Assembly (NCBI GenBank): GCA_020746995.1
Contig: JAGPXD010000002.1
Coordinates: 6,386,001 to 6,450,000, forward strand
Source: Plectosphaerella cucumerina
Lineage: Eukaryota; Ascomycota; Sordariomycetes; Glomerellales; Plectosphaerellaceae
Direction of reading: 5' to 3'
DNA: 64,000 bases
Part shown: positions 20,727 through 32,085 of the stretch, one piece after another
Layout of the letters: each line of letters starts with the position of its first letter
Numbering within the stretch: the first letter of the stretch is position 1
The notes under the pieces: generated by a model
Databases searched by the model: none
What the model saw: the letters and a program-made list of their open reading frames with translations, nothing else
What the model was told of the DNA's origin: nothing
Program-made: the position numbers and the translations under genes

Positions 20727-22477
20727 GGGGGGCGGCTGGGTTGTGTTGTGGATTGAAGGGGGATTTTGTTTTTGTTGCCGACGTCACCGAGGAGGAGGCG
20801 GGGTATAGTTAGGCTGTCGCAAGTGCCGCGCTGTCTCCGTTCCGTGTCGACAGTTCGGATAGAATATCTCGGTGAAGAATCGGGGGTGTTGCGCAAGACC
20901 GGAGCCCAGGGAGCCGGAATTCGGTCGGGGTTACGTCTTGTGGTGGACAGGTGGTTGGAAGAGGAATGAATGCTCGGCAGTGCGACGGCCAACGGCGCGC
21001 GACGACACTTGAGCAGCCCCTCACTTGTTTGGTGCCCCGCCTGCAGGTGAGGCAAGGGTGCCTGTTCCGACGCACGGACTCCCGCGGGAGTGCCCTGGTT
21101 GCCTGGGAGCGAGGAAAGGACCGACCGATCGAAGCAGGAACTCGCCCCTGTGGCCCGTGCGCATGGCACGGGCATGTGGGTGACGCTGGCGCATGAATCT
21201 GCAGATGTGTACCCGGGTCTGGGCTCGCCTGGTTGGCGCCCCCTTGGAGAGATGTCACACTGGGCGCTGGCCGAGAGGCTTCACCACTGGCTCCCACTGG
21301 CTCCCACTGGCGCAGACTTGGTTTTTGGGCGTTCAGCTGCCCAGGGACAGGGGGGGCCATCGTGATTGATCCAGCACACCCACCGGATCTCCCTGACGGA
21401 TGTCATTGCTTTTTGCTGCGCGCTATCTCCAACTGTCACCTGTCTAGATGCCTATTGTCTCTCGATGGGCGTGACTCGACGCGAATCACAAACTGGACGC
21501 AAGGCTCCCAAGGCCTAGGCTCCAACTCTCCGGCTTCAGCTCGCCCAATAAAGCACTACGCACACCTGAAAGTTATACTTTGGTTTGGTGCCCGGAGCAG
21601 ATAGCCGAGGCGCGATGTGCGCCACCCCACCTCGCCCACCCCCCCCTGTTCTGGGGAGAACGTCAACACCATCCTTCTTCCAAGCGCCTGGGAGCTGAAC
21701 AACAGGATGCCTGTCGAGTTCAGGTTGTCGACCACCAGCCCATATCGTCCTAGCGTCGTCTCCCCCTTCGGTTATCCCCGCCCGTGGGCATCAGTTCAAG
21801 TTCCGTCTCTTGTTCCGGGGGCAGAAAAAAGGCAAAAGCGGTTCATTCCCCGTTCATCCTTTTTCAACTCAGCCCCAGGGCCGCCGAAATCTAGGCCGTT
21901 CCTTCCCAACCTGTTGTTAGCCCTCCCGCCGTTGCCCAAATTTCTTCAACGTCTTCCCCAGATCCAGTGTCTCATTTCCATGCGCGACTTCCCCCGTCTT
22001 TCCATCTTGGTATTTCCTCTTTGCAACCCTCAAATCCTCAAATCCTCAATCACCTCCTCTTTCTCTTCTCCTCCGAGGCACCTAGTTTGACGACAAACCA
22101 AGAGACGTCCATTTTCTTCGAGACACCAGACTGCCAAGAGTCGGATCGGCACCATTCTCTGAACACCTCCCGAGACAACACGCACTATTTCGAGTCCTCG
22201 TGTCACCTCACCTCCTCCAGCAGGCACCACGCCCTTCGCCCTCCGTCACAATCTCGCCCCGTGGCCCGGAAATTGAAACAACGGCAATTAATTGCCTCGT
22301 GGCTGCAGAGACACTTTTCATCCGACGGCGCACAACACGTTGCGAAAGAACGCAGCACACACCTGAAGAAAGCCCTGTTCCTCCCCGCCACGTGCCCAGC
22401 TGCTTCCATGCCGCCCGCGGCGTACAGTCCAGCCCGGACAGCTTGACCATCACATCCTTGGCCCTCTCCCATCTATC
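20727..22477. promoter_or_regulatory. Shared promoter and long leader region
   Basis: A 1.75 kb head-to-head gap between the minus-strand 20726 gene and the plus-strand 22478 gene. Approaching 22478 it becomes strongly pyrimidine-rich (about 21880-22090), typical of fungal leaders. A short direct repeat of CTCCCACTGG occurs twice near 21290-21310. The longest open frame here (21617-22090) is low-complexity Pro/Ser sequence and probably non-coding. Confidence 0.5.
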
Positions 22478-23800
22478 ATGTCTCTTTTCAGTCGCTCAAA
22501 TAAGAACCTTGACCACCAACATATCTATCTTGACGGCCCCTCAAAACCACCCAGCACAGAACAAGCGAGCAAGCCAAAGCCCAAACCGATCCCACGCAAC
22601 TTCTCCTACCCCCTGAACATACAACCAAGGCCCGCGGAGTCCCCAACTCCAGAACGAGTATCGACGCCAGCAGCAGCAGCCACAGCCAAACCATTGCGCA
22701 CCCAGCGAGCGTCCTTTTCCTGGGACCAGTTTGCTCAGGCGTGCAACCTCTCGCCCTTTTCACTGAGCATCGGCAGCGGCCGATTACCGTCAGCTTCGTC
22801 AGACAACATCTGGCACTGGGCATCTTCGGGGCCCCCATTGCCCAGATCCGCCTCTGAGCAGCACCAATACCGACGATCCTTTACCGAGACGGGCTTGGAC
22901 CAGGCCGCCTTTGTGGAAGCATAGCATCCTACCACATCGCCACAGACCCGGGAGTCAGAGCCTCTCAGAGAGCTGCCCCAGACGACAGACGAGCAGCAGC
23001 TGGACAGCCCAACGGTAGCCGAGACCCAAGCGGCCACCCTCGAAGCACTCGAACGTCCGACGCCGCCTGACGAGCTCCTCCCACACCGGAAGCAACCCTC
23101 GTTCGTACGGCACACCATTGGCCGCTCGCTCGACGCCAGCTCACTGGCCCTGCGGCGCACCCAAGAGTTGCGGCGGAGATCAAGCGGCCGATTCAGTCTG
23201 AGTGACATTCCGGCCCTTATGGCCGACACCTCCATCTGCGAATCCCCTACCAAGCCGCAGACGGACACCGATCGCGCGCACTACCGCCTCGCACCAGGCG
23301 CAATGACGATGAGAGAAGACACGCCCGGCTCCGTAGAGCCAGCTCTGGGCAAGGTTGCAGGCCAGTTCGGCGGCGAGTGCGGCTCAGAGTACAGCCCATC
23401 TGTCAGCAGCAGCGACAGGACACGGACACCCAGGACGGGAAGCAAGACGTCGAAGAGAAAGGACGAGAAGCCCCGCTGGCTGTCGCAAGTCAAGGAATGG
23501 TTCGGCACGGGCGAGCCGTCGGCACAGGACTTCAAGCAGCTGCGGAAGCAGGAGTTCCAGAAACGGGGCATCGCGCCGGATGACCCTGATGCGCACGCCA
23601 AGATGCACGCGCCTATCGGGCAAATCCCCAGGCATGCCATCAAGACGGCCGGTGGCCCTAACCCGGACAAGGCGGCCGTCAAGCGGGCAGAGGAGCGCGC
23701 GAGGAAGGCGTACAAGACGCCTCCCGGCACGGCGGGCTCTGCCTCCTCGCGGTCTTCCTCGAGAACAAAGCTGAGGAGCAACATCACGCCCTGGGAGTGA
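22478..23800 (+). pseudogene. Uncharacterised protein gene interrupted by an in-frame TAG (22922-22924)
   Basis: The frame opens at ATG 22478 and runs 148 codons to a TAG, then continues in the same frame for 291 more codons to a TGA at 23798. Both sides look coding. Before the stop it is Ser/Pro-rich and ends SFTETGLDQAAFVEA. After it comes a long charged segment with an ordered C-terminus (KPRWLSQVKEWFGTGEPSAQ, then GIAPDDPDAHAKMHAPIGQI). I do not recognise a family. There is no signal peptide or membrane segment. A 33 nt GT-AG segment (22913-22945) would remove the TAG in frame, but it is shorter than fungal introns normally are. The gene is called pseudogene only to flag the break. The alternatives are mRNA editing, readthrough, a tiny intron, or a sequencing error. 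Confidence 0.65.
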
Positions 23801-24753
23801 GACGTTTTCTTCTTCCTCTTCTTCTTCATCCTGCTTTGGTCTTGTCATTTTTACGCGATTGCGCATACCATATACCCCCTTTTTCATCCTGAGCGCGCAG
23901 GTTTAAGCCGTTGTGGCGGTGGAAGTAATATGTACTTTTGTTCTTGTGGCACGAGTAAATTGAGTCTGTGTTGGTGACACTGTCCAAAGCTTGCAACTGC
24001 CGTGCCGAAATAATCGTAGAACCAGCAAGTGGAAGATGCTTCGAGGGCAGCAGATGGGAAGCGAGCCATTGCCAGACTGTAAGGTAGTCCTGATTTATAG
24101 CATTGACTCCATTCCCCTGCCCTCGTTCCGTCTAAACTTGAACCGGACTTCCTAGGTACCTTACCCACGGATGACAGGCCCACTGCCGAATCTCGTCGGC
24201 GATCATCGACGATGCCCTCGGGCCCGTGAGCTTTGTTCCGGATCATCACCTAACCCCTAAAAGATCGTCCCCAGGATCTTGGCTGGGGGACTCGGAAACA
24301 AGCCTGAGCCGGTAGCTTCGCCAGAAAGAAGGCAGGACGAGGCCCAGTGCCCCGAAGAGAGACGCCGGCCGGAGGCTAGCTCCGGCCTGGGCCTAGGAGC
24401 GGCCGGGCTGGCCAATCGGCGCGCCGGGTCGGGGATCACGCATGCCGTTTGAGGGCCGCCAGCGCCGTGCATGACGTACTTGACCAGCTTTCGGGCTCGG
24501 CGCTATCGCAGGCAGTGACGGGAAGATGCGCAGCGCAGCGCAGCTCAGCTTGCTTTCGTTGTACGCGTCCGGAGGCGAGCTGAGAAGCCGGTACTAATAA
24601 GTAGTCCAAGCCGTAAAGCTTGATTGTGAACAAGCCTCGTTCTTGGGAGCTCGCGTTGAAGAATCGAGTTTTTGTTTCTTAGACTCCAGCGGACTCGAGG
24701 CATAGAACCGCATCTCCCCTACCAACCCAATTGCCTTGGAGACCATCGCCAAC
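23801..24753. promoter_or_regulatory. Intergenic: promoter of the 24754 gene
   Basis: About 950 bp between two plus-strand genes. Near 24520-24550 there is a short GCAGC-rich repeat (cgcagcgcagcgcagctcag). I see no other structure and no coding resemblance. Confidence 0.45.
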
Positions 24754-26423
24754 ATGTCTCTCTTCGGATCAAAGAACAAACACGATGAGCCCGCCAACGG
24801 CCATCGCCACGAGGGCGACGACGAGGGCCCATCGCAACAACACCAGCAGCAGCAACAGCAACAGCGCCCGCCCCCCGACGAGCTCACGCGGCTGCTCCCC
24901 AACCGCCTCGACAGCGACCGGCCCTTCCTGACACCCGACGACCCGGCCGTGAGCCCCTACAACCTGTGGACGGTGCGCGTCGTGCGCTACGCGACGGTGC
25001 TGTTCACCGTCGCCAGCTTCGTGTGGTGGATCCTGCAGCTGATCGCCATCTTCGTCACGCCGCCGGGCATGCACACGCGGGCCTCTGGCTTCTTCTCCTT
25101 CAGCTACGCGAGCCTGGCCCTGTTCACGATCCTGTTCACGCTCGTCTTCTTCTCGGCGCCGTCGCGCGCCGTCAGGGTGCTGAGCATCTTCATGGCCGTG
25201 ATGCTGTTGGTGAATATGATCATCATTCTGGCTGTGCAGAGGAATAGGCACGAGGAGGGCTGGGTGGGCATCACCAGCGTTATCTGTGAGTTTTTCTTCC
25301 GTTTCCTTGGCATTGAAAAGACGGCAGTGCTGATGCGAAAAAAGGGGCTCTGCTCATGAGCTTGTGGACGGTGCTGGCCGATAGAACGGTCAAGTGGGGC
25401 AAGGCCGAGGAGGAAGAGCGCCTGACGGGTCGCGTCGAGACGCGCAGGACGGTTCTCGAGTGGACGGCGGTGACTCTGTCGACCATCTCCTACGTGGTGC
25501 TGTCAGTCGTCATCTCGCTGGTGACACTCACCCTCATTCTCCGATCACTGGACCAGAGTGTGGCCCCTCCGGGTCAGAGGTACTGGGTCGATGGTGATCA
25601 GTACCAGATCCACGTCTACTGCAACGGTAACGCGACCAGCGTGACGGGTAAGAAGCTGCCGACGGTTCTCTTCGAGGGCGGCGAGATGCCAGTCGAGTAC
25701 GGACTCTGGCAGTTTGCGGACGCCGCCATTGCCAACGGCTCCATCACCCGGTACTGTTTCGTGGACCGCCCGGGTTTCGCATGGAGCGACACCGCACCTT
25801 CGCCACTTTCGGCCGGCATGGCCATCGATGCCACCAGTGAGGCACTTGCGAGAGCTGATGAGTCGGGTCCCTGGATCGTTGCCGCCGCCGGTATCGGGTC
25901 CATCTATGGCCGCATCTTCTCGTCTCGCCACGGCCGTGATATCCACGGCCTGCTGCTTATCGACCCCCTCCACGAGGACCTCCTGGGTCGCGTGGCGTCG
26001 CCTGGCCGCGGTTTCCTCCTCTGGTTCCGCGGCATCATCTCGCCACTGGGTCTGGACCGACTTCCCGGCGCCATCTTCCGTGGCCGCACCGGCGCCGACC
26101 GACTCTGGGGCCGTTCGTCCCGGCAGAGCGGCAAGACCATCTTCGCGCGGTTGCAGGAGGGCCTCGTGGCGGACTCGTTGACCCGCAGGGACGTGACAAG
26201 CGCGCGGGCGATTCAGGACCAGGACACGCCTCTGACGGTCATCACGTCGGGGCTCGAGATGAAGAAGGACAGCCAGTGGGAGAAGAAGCAGCGCGACCTG
26301 ACGCGGTTGACGCGCAACCTGCTGCACTGGGATGTTGTGGAGAAGACGCCGCACGAGGTTTGGGCGACGTATGAGGGCCGCGAGAGGATTGAGAAGCGTC
26401 TGGCGCAGTTGGTCAGGGGTTGA
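24754..26423 (+). CDS. Multi-pass membrane protein with degenerate alpha/beta-hydrolase domain
   Basis: Two exons (24754-25285, 25345-26423) give 536 residues. The acceptor at 25344 was chosen because it restores SVIWALLMSLWTVLADRT across the join. The N-terminus is Gln-rich and cytosolic-looking. About five membrane segments lie in residues 75-250 (for example TVLFTVASFVWWILQLIAIF and VLSIFMAVMLLVNMIIILAV). The C-terminal half resembles an alpha/beta hydrolase: PTVLFEGGEM (oxyanion strand), CFVDRPGFAWSD, then AAAGIGSIYGRIF, and LLLIDPLHEDLL. At the nucleophile elbow the Ser of GxSxG aligns with Gly (about G360), so catalysis by the usual triad is unlikely. It resembles a fungal-only family of unknown function (possibly DUF2434; not verified). 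The ATG at 24754 is used because the frame further upstream opens only with TTG. Confidence 0.83.
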
Positions 26424-28782
26424 GGGAGGGAAGGTTGAGAGGAGGAGGGAGAGGAGAAGTGACGTTGACCCCGGCCTGTCAAATTTGTTGTAACCCTTGA
26501 GCCAAGCATGGCTGGCACGGACTGGAGTTCCAAGGGGTCCGGCGTTGGAGGATTTTGGCTTGAGATTCTTGGTATAATGTTTGTAGCTGTACGGTAGTTG
26601 TCAGCCGAAGATGTGGAATGTAAGAACAACATACGCACCTGCGGCACTTGATCGTCGCAATGTGGCTGACAAGTCGGATTCCTCGGAGGCGAGTTCGCAT
26701 AGAACTTGTTTCTTTTACTCTGTTCCGTGTCGAGGCTCGGTCAGGGCTGTGGGAGGGATTGATTGACCACGGCTGAGGCCGGATGAACAGGGGATCCGAA
26801 AGTCCGCTGCTGGCTCACGCGACCCCGCAGGCCCCTGGCTTCTTCTGCTTGCAGTCCTGTGGAGGGTCAGGGGTAGATGCGAGTCAGAGTGAGGATTTTT
26901 CGTGATTCCTCTCTCCGAGGAGATCGTTCTTGTACGAAGGGCAGACCGACTGACTGCTGGAGATGGCTGCCTCTCTCCTCGGGAAAGAGAAACGATTTGG
27001 TATTGGGCAGCTCGTATCAGCAAGCAAAGATGTATTTTTGGCACGAACTGGAGCACGTCCCCAGCTCGAAGTGCCAGCCCAGCGGCAGCCCGCCGTGAAG
27101 GGGTCGGGTCCCGTCCGGCTTGGCTGGGGCTAGCCAGGGGTGCCATGCCATGTCCGCCACGCTGCCACGCCGTTGATGCCAGACATGTAGTGTTTGCTGG
27201 TGCAGTACACGAACAGGTCGAGATGAGGCGCAGATTACCGCAGGGCTGAGCCTCGTACTATGCAATGCCACGGCTCGACGGTTGTTATTGGGCTGGCAAG
27301 CTGGAGACAGTTGGGATGAGATGACGGGGCCGTGTTCCAGCGGTGCCCCTCCCCGTCCGCCCCCTGGGACGAATAGAGTGGGTTGATGCCCCTCTTCTGT
27401 CGGCGGGGAGCGGGCATGGCGCATATTGGGCGAGTCGTGGTGTGAACAGTGAGGTGGTGAGTGGGTTGTTCGTCCAGTTGGCAGCCGTGGTGTCTTTAGG
27501 GGTCCTCGGCTTGGGCGCCAATCAGTGCCGTGATGGGCCAAGATGCGGATCCCTCTTCTTGATCTGAAACTCGCAGCGGAGGAAGGGACGAGGATGCCGT
27601 GGCTTCCAGGGCCCCCAAACTTGGCACTTTTTCTCGTCTGTCCTCCAGGCTCAAGCTGACAGCAGCAGCTCGAAGTGCCTCTCGCTCCCCGACTCCATCA
27701 TACTGCGTCGTATTCGTGGGCTGTACCGGTATTTGTGCAACATCCTCCTGGTGCCTGTACCTTACATGAGCGTCGTGAATCTCGGAGACCGGAGGTTGTC
27801 CCTTGCCAGTCTGTGCCCTGCCCTGCCGTTGCAAGTGGCCCGTCGACAGCTCAGCCGCAGCGCCGGTGACTCCCTAGAGCCAGCCCAAACTTTAACCTTC
27901 CATGTCCTCCGTCTTCCGTCCCTCTAGGATCAGAGTGCTTGGCTGAAGCCCAATTCGTCCCGTCTCTAGGTGCTCCCCTCCCCCAAGAGGTCCAGTGACG
28001 ACGGCCTCGGACCCTGGACTCAAAGTGTCAGTGGTGGCTTGCAGCTGCAGCAGCGCAGCTCCCCCGCCTTTTGACTTCATCTCACACCCCCTCTTCGACT
28101 CCGACTTCGATTCGGTCTCCCCTCATCAGCTCTTCCAACCTGTGGTTGCCAGCCTACACTACGGGAGGTTGACTTGGTGCACCCGACCACCGTATCACAG
28201 CGTACAGGTACCACTGGCACACGCTATCTCCTCGACTCGATTAGAGGCCACGCTAGAAACTCACCCTCCTCCCACCTCGCCCTTTTTTTGTTGCCCTGTT
28301 CCTTGTCCCGGGCTCCAATCCCCAGACCAGGCCACCCGCCCGCCCGCCCACAACTCACCTCGCCTCGCCTCGACTCGCCGGCTCGCCCTGAACCAACACC
28401 GAGCCCCAAACCAAACCCCCGACCGTATCATATCGGTACTGACCCGACCCGCGACCGTACCTGGCACCCAACGTCTGCCCTTCTCCCACATCTCCCGGTC
28501 GCAAAAGACACCACCCACCTCGCACCAGCCCAATCGCCTCCCTATCGACCCATTTGCCTCGATCCTGCTTGCTCCTGGTGCACACCAGGCTTTCGGAGCC
28601 CACGCTGCAGTGCTTTGTGAGTCGGTCCCCTCAAGGTGGGCGCACACGGTCGTGCACCTCCTCCAACACCCGACCCCATTGATCGCGTGAGCCCAACTGA
28701 CAGAGGCCCAACCTGCCTCTCCTACAGGCACTTGCCCACCTCGATGACGCCGCCGACCGGTCCTGCTCGATCCCGATAGAGA
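26424..28782. promoter_or_regulatory. Long intergenic region / leader of the 28783 gene
   Basis: About 2.36 kb with no coding segment I can support. The last 600 bp is a C-rich pyrimidine tract region typical of fungal promoters. A likely 5' UTR intron lies just before the start codon: an acceptor CTCCTACAG ends at 28727 with a branch-like CAACTGAC at about 28694, and candidate donors are GTGAGT at 28619 and GTGAGC at 28687. Confidence 0.5.
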
Positions 28783-31700
28783 ATGGAAAACGACGCGCCA
28801 TCGGAAGAGGGCCGCGTCTCCAGACGCGGTCGCCTCATGGGCAAGCTCTTTGGCGGCAAGGAGAAGGAAGCAAAGCCCACACAATCCTCCAACGACGCTG
28901 TCAATGACTTCCTCCACGCCTCGGCCTCGGTTCACCCCACCATCGCGCCCCCCTCGCCTGGCCTACCCGTCCTCACGAAGCTAGATACCCGTACCGCACC
29001 CCGATACCCTGGCGCTCTCGATGTCGGCTCCCAGCAGAGCATCCCCCTCCGACCCCGAACCTCCAGCCCCGGTAGCCGTATCCCCAGGAAGAACAGAAAG
29101 GGCTATACTGTGCGCTTCACCGATACACCTCCCGAGATCATTGGAGAGGGTGGTGACGAGACTGCTCTGCCCACGATCGAGATATCGAAGAGGAAGCGAA
29201 TGCGACCCCCACCCTCGCCCCGGCCGTCCCTGCCACCCAGCGAGCACGATAGATCACCCGACCCCCCCAGGCGCAACGATGACTTTGCGCCAGGTCCCAT
29301 CAAGCGGACGCAGACCGGCTTCACCTCAATCTCCTCGCCCGCAGTCCACTCGCCAGGCCCGCCCCCGCCTCGGCCAGCAAAGGAGGAAATCATCCCTGGC
29401 ACCCCAGCCCGCACCCGCTTCCTGGACACACAAAACAGCAGGGCAAAGGACGATAACAGGAGGTCATTCCTGGAGATTCACCAGGCAGAGATGCGACAGG
29501 CAGAGGGTAGAGCTTTTGCGGAGGCGGCCCGAAAGGAAGGCCAGAACAGCAATTCGACTACACCCCACGAGGACACGCGAGCTCCGGTACAAGACCCCTT
29601 TGAGCAGTCTCCCGAGCTTCACCACATCAGGCCCATGTCGCCTCAGACTCAGATGAACACTCAGGCAAACAGGCCTCAGCAACCCACCGAGGAGAGCCCG
29701 ACATCGGTCTACTCCTCCAACACCACCACCTCGGGCGGCTTCAATCAGCAGCAGCAGAACAACGGCAACTTCTCCCGCCAGCCCAGCAACGCCTCCCAGC
29801 AGAACCCATATACCCTGCCGACACCCATGTCAGCAATGACAGCAGGCCCCTTTGCCTCCCGTCAACAGTCTGTCCGTATGCAGGACGCCATGTCGCCATC
29901 GGGAGACGATGCCCTCCTGGCCTTTGTCTCCAGGACCCGCCACCTCAGTGAGCTCTTCAGGCTGCATGCTGAGACCGTGAAGCCCGTCTCCGCCTGCGAC
30001 CCTCCCGAGCTCATCCGCGCAGCCCTGTGGTGGTTCCTCAAAGGCAGGATGGGCCTCGAGGCCGCCGTTCGCGCCCGCCCTTCGAGCCCCCAAGACCAGA
30101 TGCACAATGAGATGGACCGGCAACAGGCCTACACCAACCTCTCCAAGGCACGCTGGATTTCAGAAGAAGCCGTTCCCGAGATTACGGGCAACAGGCAACT
30201 GCCTGATGTTGACGAAGCACGCCAGGCCATCGTCTACAATCTCCGGAAACTTTGCGTCTCGATGAAACGGAACGGCTTCCTGCCTCCCGAAGAGCCCTTC
30301 CTTCCGCAGACGCTCGACAAGTCCATTTGGATTGAGTACCCCAAGCTCAGCCAGGACATGATTGCGCTATTGACAGGTAACTCGGCAGCCGCCATGACGG
30401 GCGAGGCTCGCCAAGCCACATCTGCCGAGGCCCTCGATGCTCTTCCACTCAGCGACACGGCCGAGGTCTTCAGCTTTGGTCGTGTGCCGGTTGACGCCTT
30501 CCTGATGGAGCAGGGCAATGACAACCACACCGTCCACTTCAAGTGCCTGCTATCCATGGTCAGAAGTCAAAAGGCCGCCAGCCCGGTGTTTGTGGTCGCG
30601 ACCCAGAATAGCCACGTACACCTGCGCATCTCGGGCAACAAGAAGGAGGGCCCGACCTGGGAGCAGGTGCGGTGGAACAACGACACCTGTGCGCTCGAGG
30701 TTGGCCTCCCCCGCGGCTTCAAGGTTGCTATCCAGTGCTCCCAGTCGGACTACAGGATGCTGTGGAGCATGTACGACTTTGGCTCCAAGACACAGGCGAC
30801 CCTGTACCCCCGGAGCGACGAGAACTGCGTCTTCCGAGCGACGCTGCGCAACTTCCAGTTCTTTGACTCGGAGCCACAGTCACGGGCCTTCCCTAAGGAG
30901 CCGGTACCAGCTTGCGACGTGGCCCTGTTTGAGAAGGTTCTTAAGGAGAAAACAGCAACTGGCCCGCGCACCTGGCATCGCGGATTCCGACTTGCTGTGG
31001 TGTCGGGCCCGCGGACTCGGTCCCTGAGCGGACTGAACCCGACCTGGAGCCCGCAGCAGTCCATTCCCTTTGGGTTCCTGCGTGGAGACGGCGGCGACCC
31101 TGCCCTCCTTCTCAAGTGCGACAGCGGACGGCAAAAGGGCACCATGGTGCTGTCTTTCAACGACGAGACGGAGAGGCTGCGTTTCCACACCCTGCTCACT
31201 GGTACCGCCGTGTTGCAGGATGAGACCATCTACGCCGATGTGCCCCTTACGGGTTTCTCCATGGCCCGGACTCTCGACGACAGTGTGGGCCTGCCCGGCA
31301 TCAGCAAGCTGCCGTGGCAGATGGTCAGGATCATCAACGACGACAACGGCGACGACAGCATCCCGCCCACGGTACTTTCGGACAAGCTCAAGATCGTCAT
31401 CGACTCCAAGATCGGCACCATTGCCGACAGGGTCAATGTCGAGACGGGTGAGCTGCGCGTCAGGCTGGACGTGGAGGACGCCAAGACCATGTCGATCCTG
31501 AGAAGGCCGCAGCACGACATGACCATTTCCGTATCAGACGCACAGGCCGGCAAGGAGACGCCCAAGGACGTCACCGAATCCCTCCAGATGCTGCAGACGA
31601 TGCAATCGATCCGCACCTTCAAATTCCCGAGCCTCAAGGACCTACACGCATTCCAGGCGGCGCTGACAGGCTTCACGGTCAAGTTTGACGGGCTGGCGTC

Positions 31701-32085
31701 GACGTTTGCCATTGCGCGGCGGAGGATGGTGGTCCCGATTCACAAGAAGTGGGAGGCTGGATGGACGCGCATCCAGGTGCTCCAGCAGGACAAGGTGATC
31801 CAACTGTTGGCCTTCTTCCCCGACTTTGCGCACGGCCAATGCATGAACTTTGTGCTCAAGGGCACCGACGTGTACGAGACGCTCTCGCGCAGCAGCAAGT
31901 ACGGCATCCGGTTCGTCGACGCAAAGTTCCCCATGCCGCGGATGCCGCAGGAGGGCGATGCCAACGCCGACGATGGCGGCTTCGTGTGTCTCGACTTCCC
32001 CGACCTGCCGGGTGAGCACGACGATATCACCCTCACGTTTGAAAACGAGACAGGCGAGTTTCGCTCTTTCTTCTCTACAAACTAG
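28783..32085 (+). CDS. Large uncharacterised fungal protein with probable PH-like C-terminal modules
   Basis: A single-exon frame of 1100 residues. Residues 1-400 are disordered: Pro/Ser/Arg-rich, with a basic N-terminus (RRGRLMGKLFGGKEKEAK) and Gln/Asn runs near 310-345. From about 385 the protein is ordered, opening with a helical block (LLAFVSRTRHLSELFRLHAE, then ALWWFLKGRMGLEAAVRARP). Later segments look like beta-rich PH-type folds (FKCLLSMVRSQKAASPVFVV, KVAIQCSQSDYRMLWSMYDF, MVLSFNDETERLRFHTLLTG, FKFPSLKDLHAFQAALTGFT). No signal peptide or membrane span. The tail ends FENETGEFRSFF. This layout suggests a membrane-associated or scaffold protein, but I cannot name a family. Confidence 0.82.
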   Translation: MENDAPSEEGRVSRRGRLMGKLFGGKEKEAKPTQSSNDAVNDFLHASASVHPTIAPPSPGLPVLTKLDTRTAPRYPGALDVGSQQSIPLRPRTSSPGSRIPRKNRKGYTVRFTDTPPEIIGEGGDETALPTIEISKRKRMRPPPSPRPSLPPSEHDRSPDPPRRNDDFAPGPIKRTQTGFTSISSPAVHSPGPPPPRPAKEEIIPGTPARTRFLDTQNSRAKDDNRRSFLEIHQAEMRQAEGRAFAEAARKEGQNSNSTTPHEDTRAPVQDPFEQSPELHHIRPMSPQTQMNTQANRPQQPTEESPTSVYSSNTTTSGGFNQQQQNNGNFSRQPSNASQQNPYTLPTPMSAMTAGPFASRQQSVRMQDAMSPSGDDALLAFVSRTRHLSELFRLHAETVKPVSACDPPELIRAALWWFLKGRMGLEAAVRARPSSPQDQMHNEMDRQQAYTNLSKARWISEEAVPEITGNRQLPDVDEARQAIVYNLRKLCVSMKRNGFLPPEEPFLPQTLDKSIWIEYPKLSQDMIALLTGNSAAAMTGEARQATSAEALDALPLSDTAEVFSFGRVPVDAFLMEQGNDNHTVHFKCLLSMVRSQKAASPVFVVATQNSHVHLRISGNKKEGPTWEQVRWNNDTCALEVGLPRGFKVAIQCSQSDYRMLWSMYDFGSKTQATLYPRSDENCVFRATLRNFQFFDSEPQSRAFPKEPVPACDVALFEKVLKEKTATGPRTWHRGFRLAVVSGPRTRSLSGLNPTWSPQQSIPFGFLRGDGGDPALLLKCDSGRQKGTMVLSFNDETERLRFHTLLTGTAVLQDETIYADVPLTGFSMARTLDDSVGLPGISKLPWQMVRIINDDNGDDSIPPTVLSDKLKIVIDSKIGTIADRVNVETGELRVRLDVEDAKTMSILRRPQHDMTISVSDAQAGKETPKDVTESLQMLQTMQSIRTFKFPSLKDLHAFQAALTGFTVKFDGLASTFAIARRRMVVPIHKKWEAGWTRIQVLQQDKVIQLLAFFPDFAHGQCMNFVLKGTDVYETLSRSSKYGIRFVDAKFPMPRMPQEGDANADDGGFVCLDFPDLPGEHDDITLTFENETGEFRSFFSTN

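Noticed and set aside
22913..22945. 33 nt GT-AG segment that would remove the TAG of the 22478 gene in frame
   Set aside because: Shorter than fungal introns normally are, and with no branch point. Kept only as an alternative.
24736..24753. Upstream extension of the membrane hydrolase frame
   Set aside because: It begins with TTG; the first ATG is at 24754.
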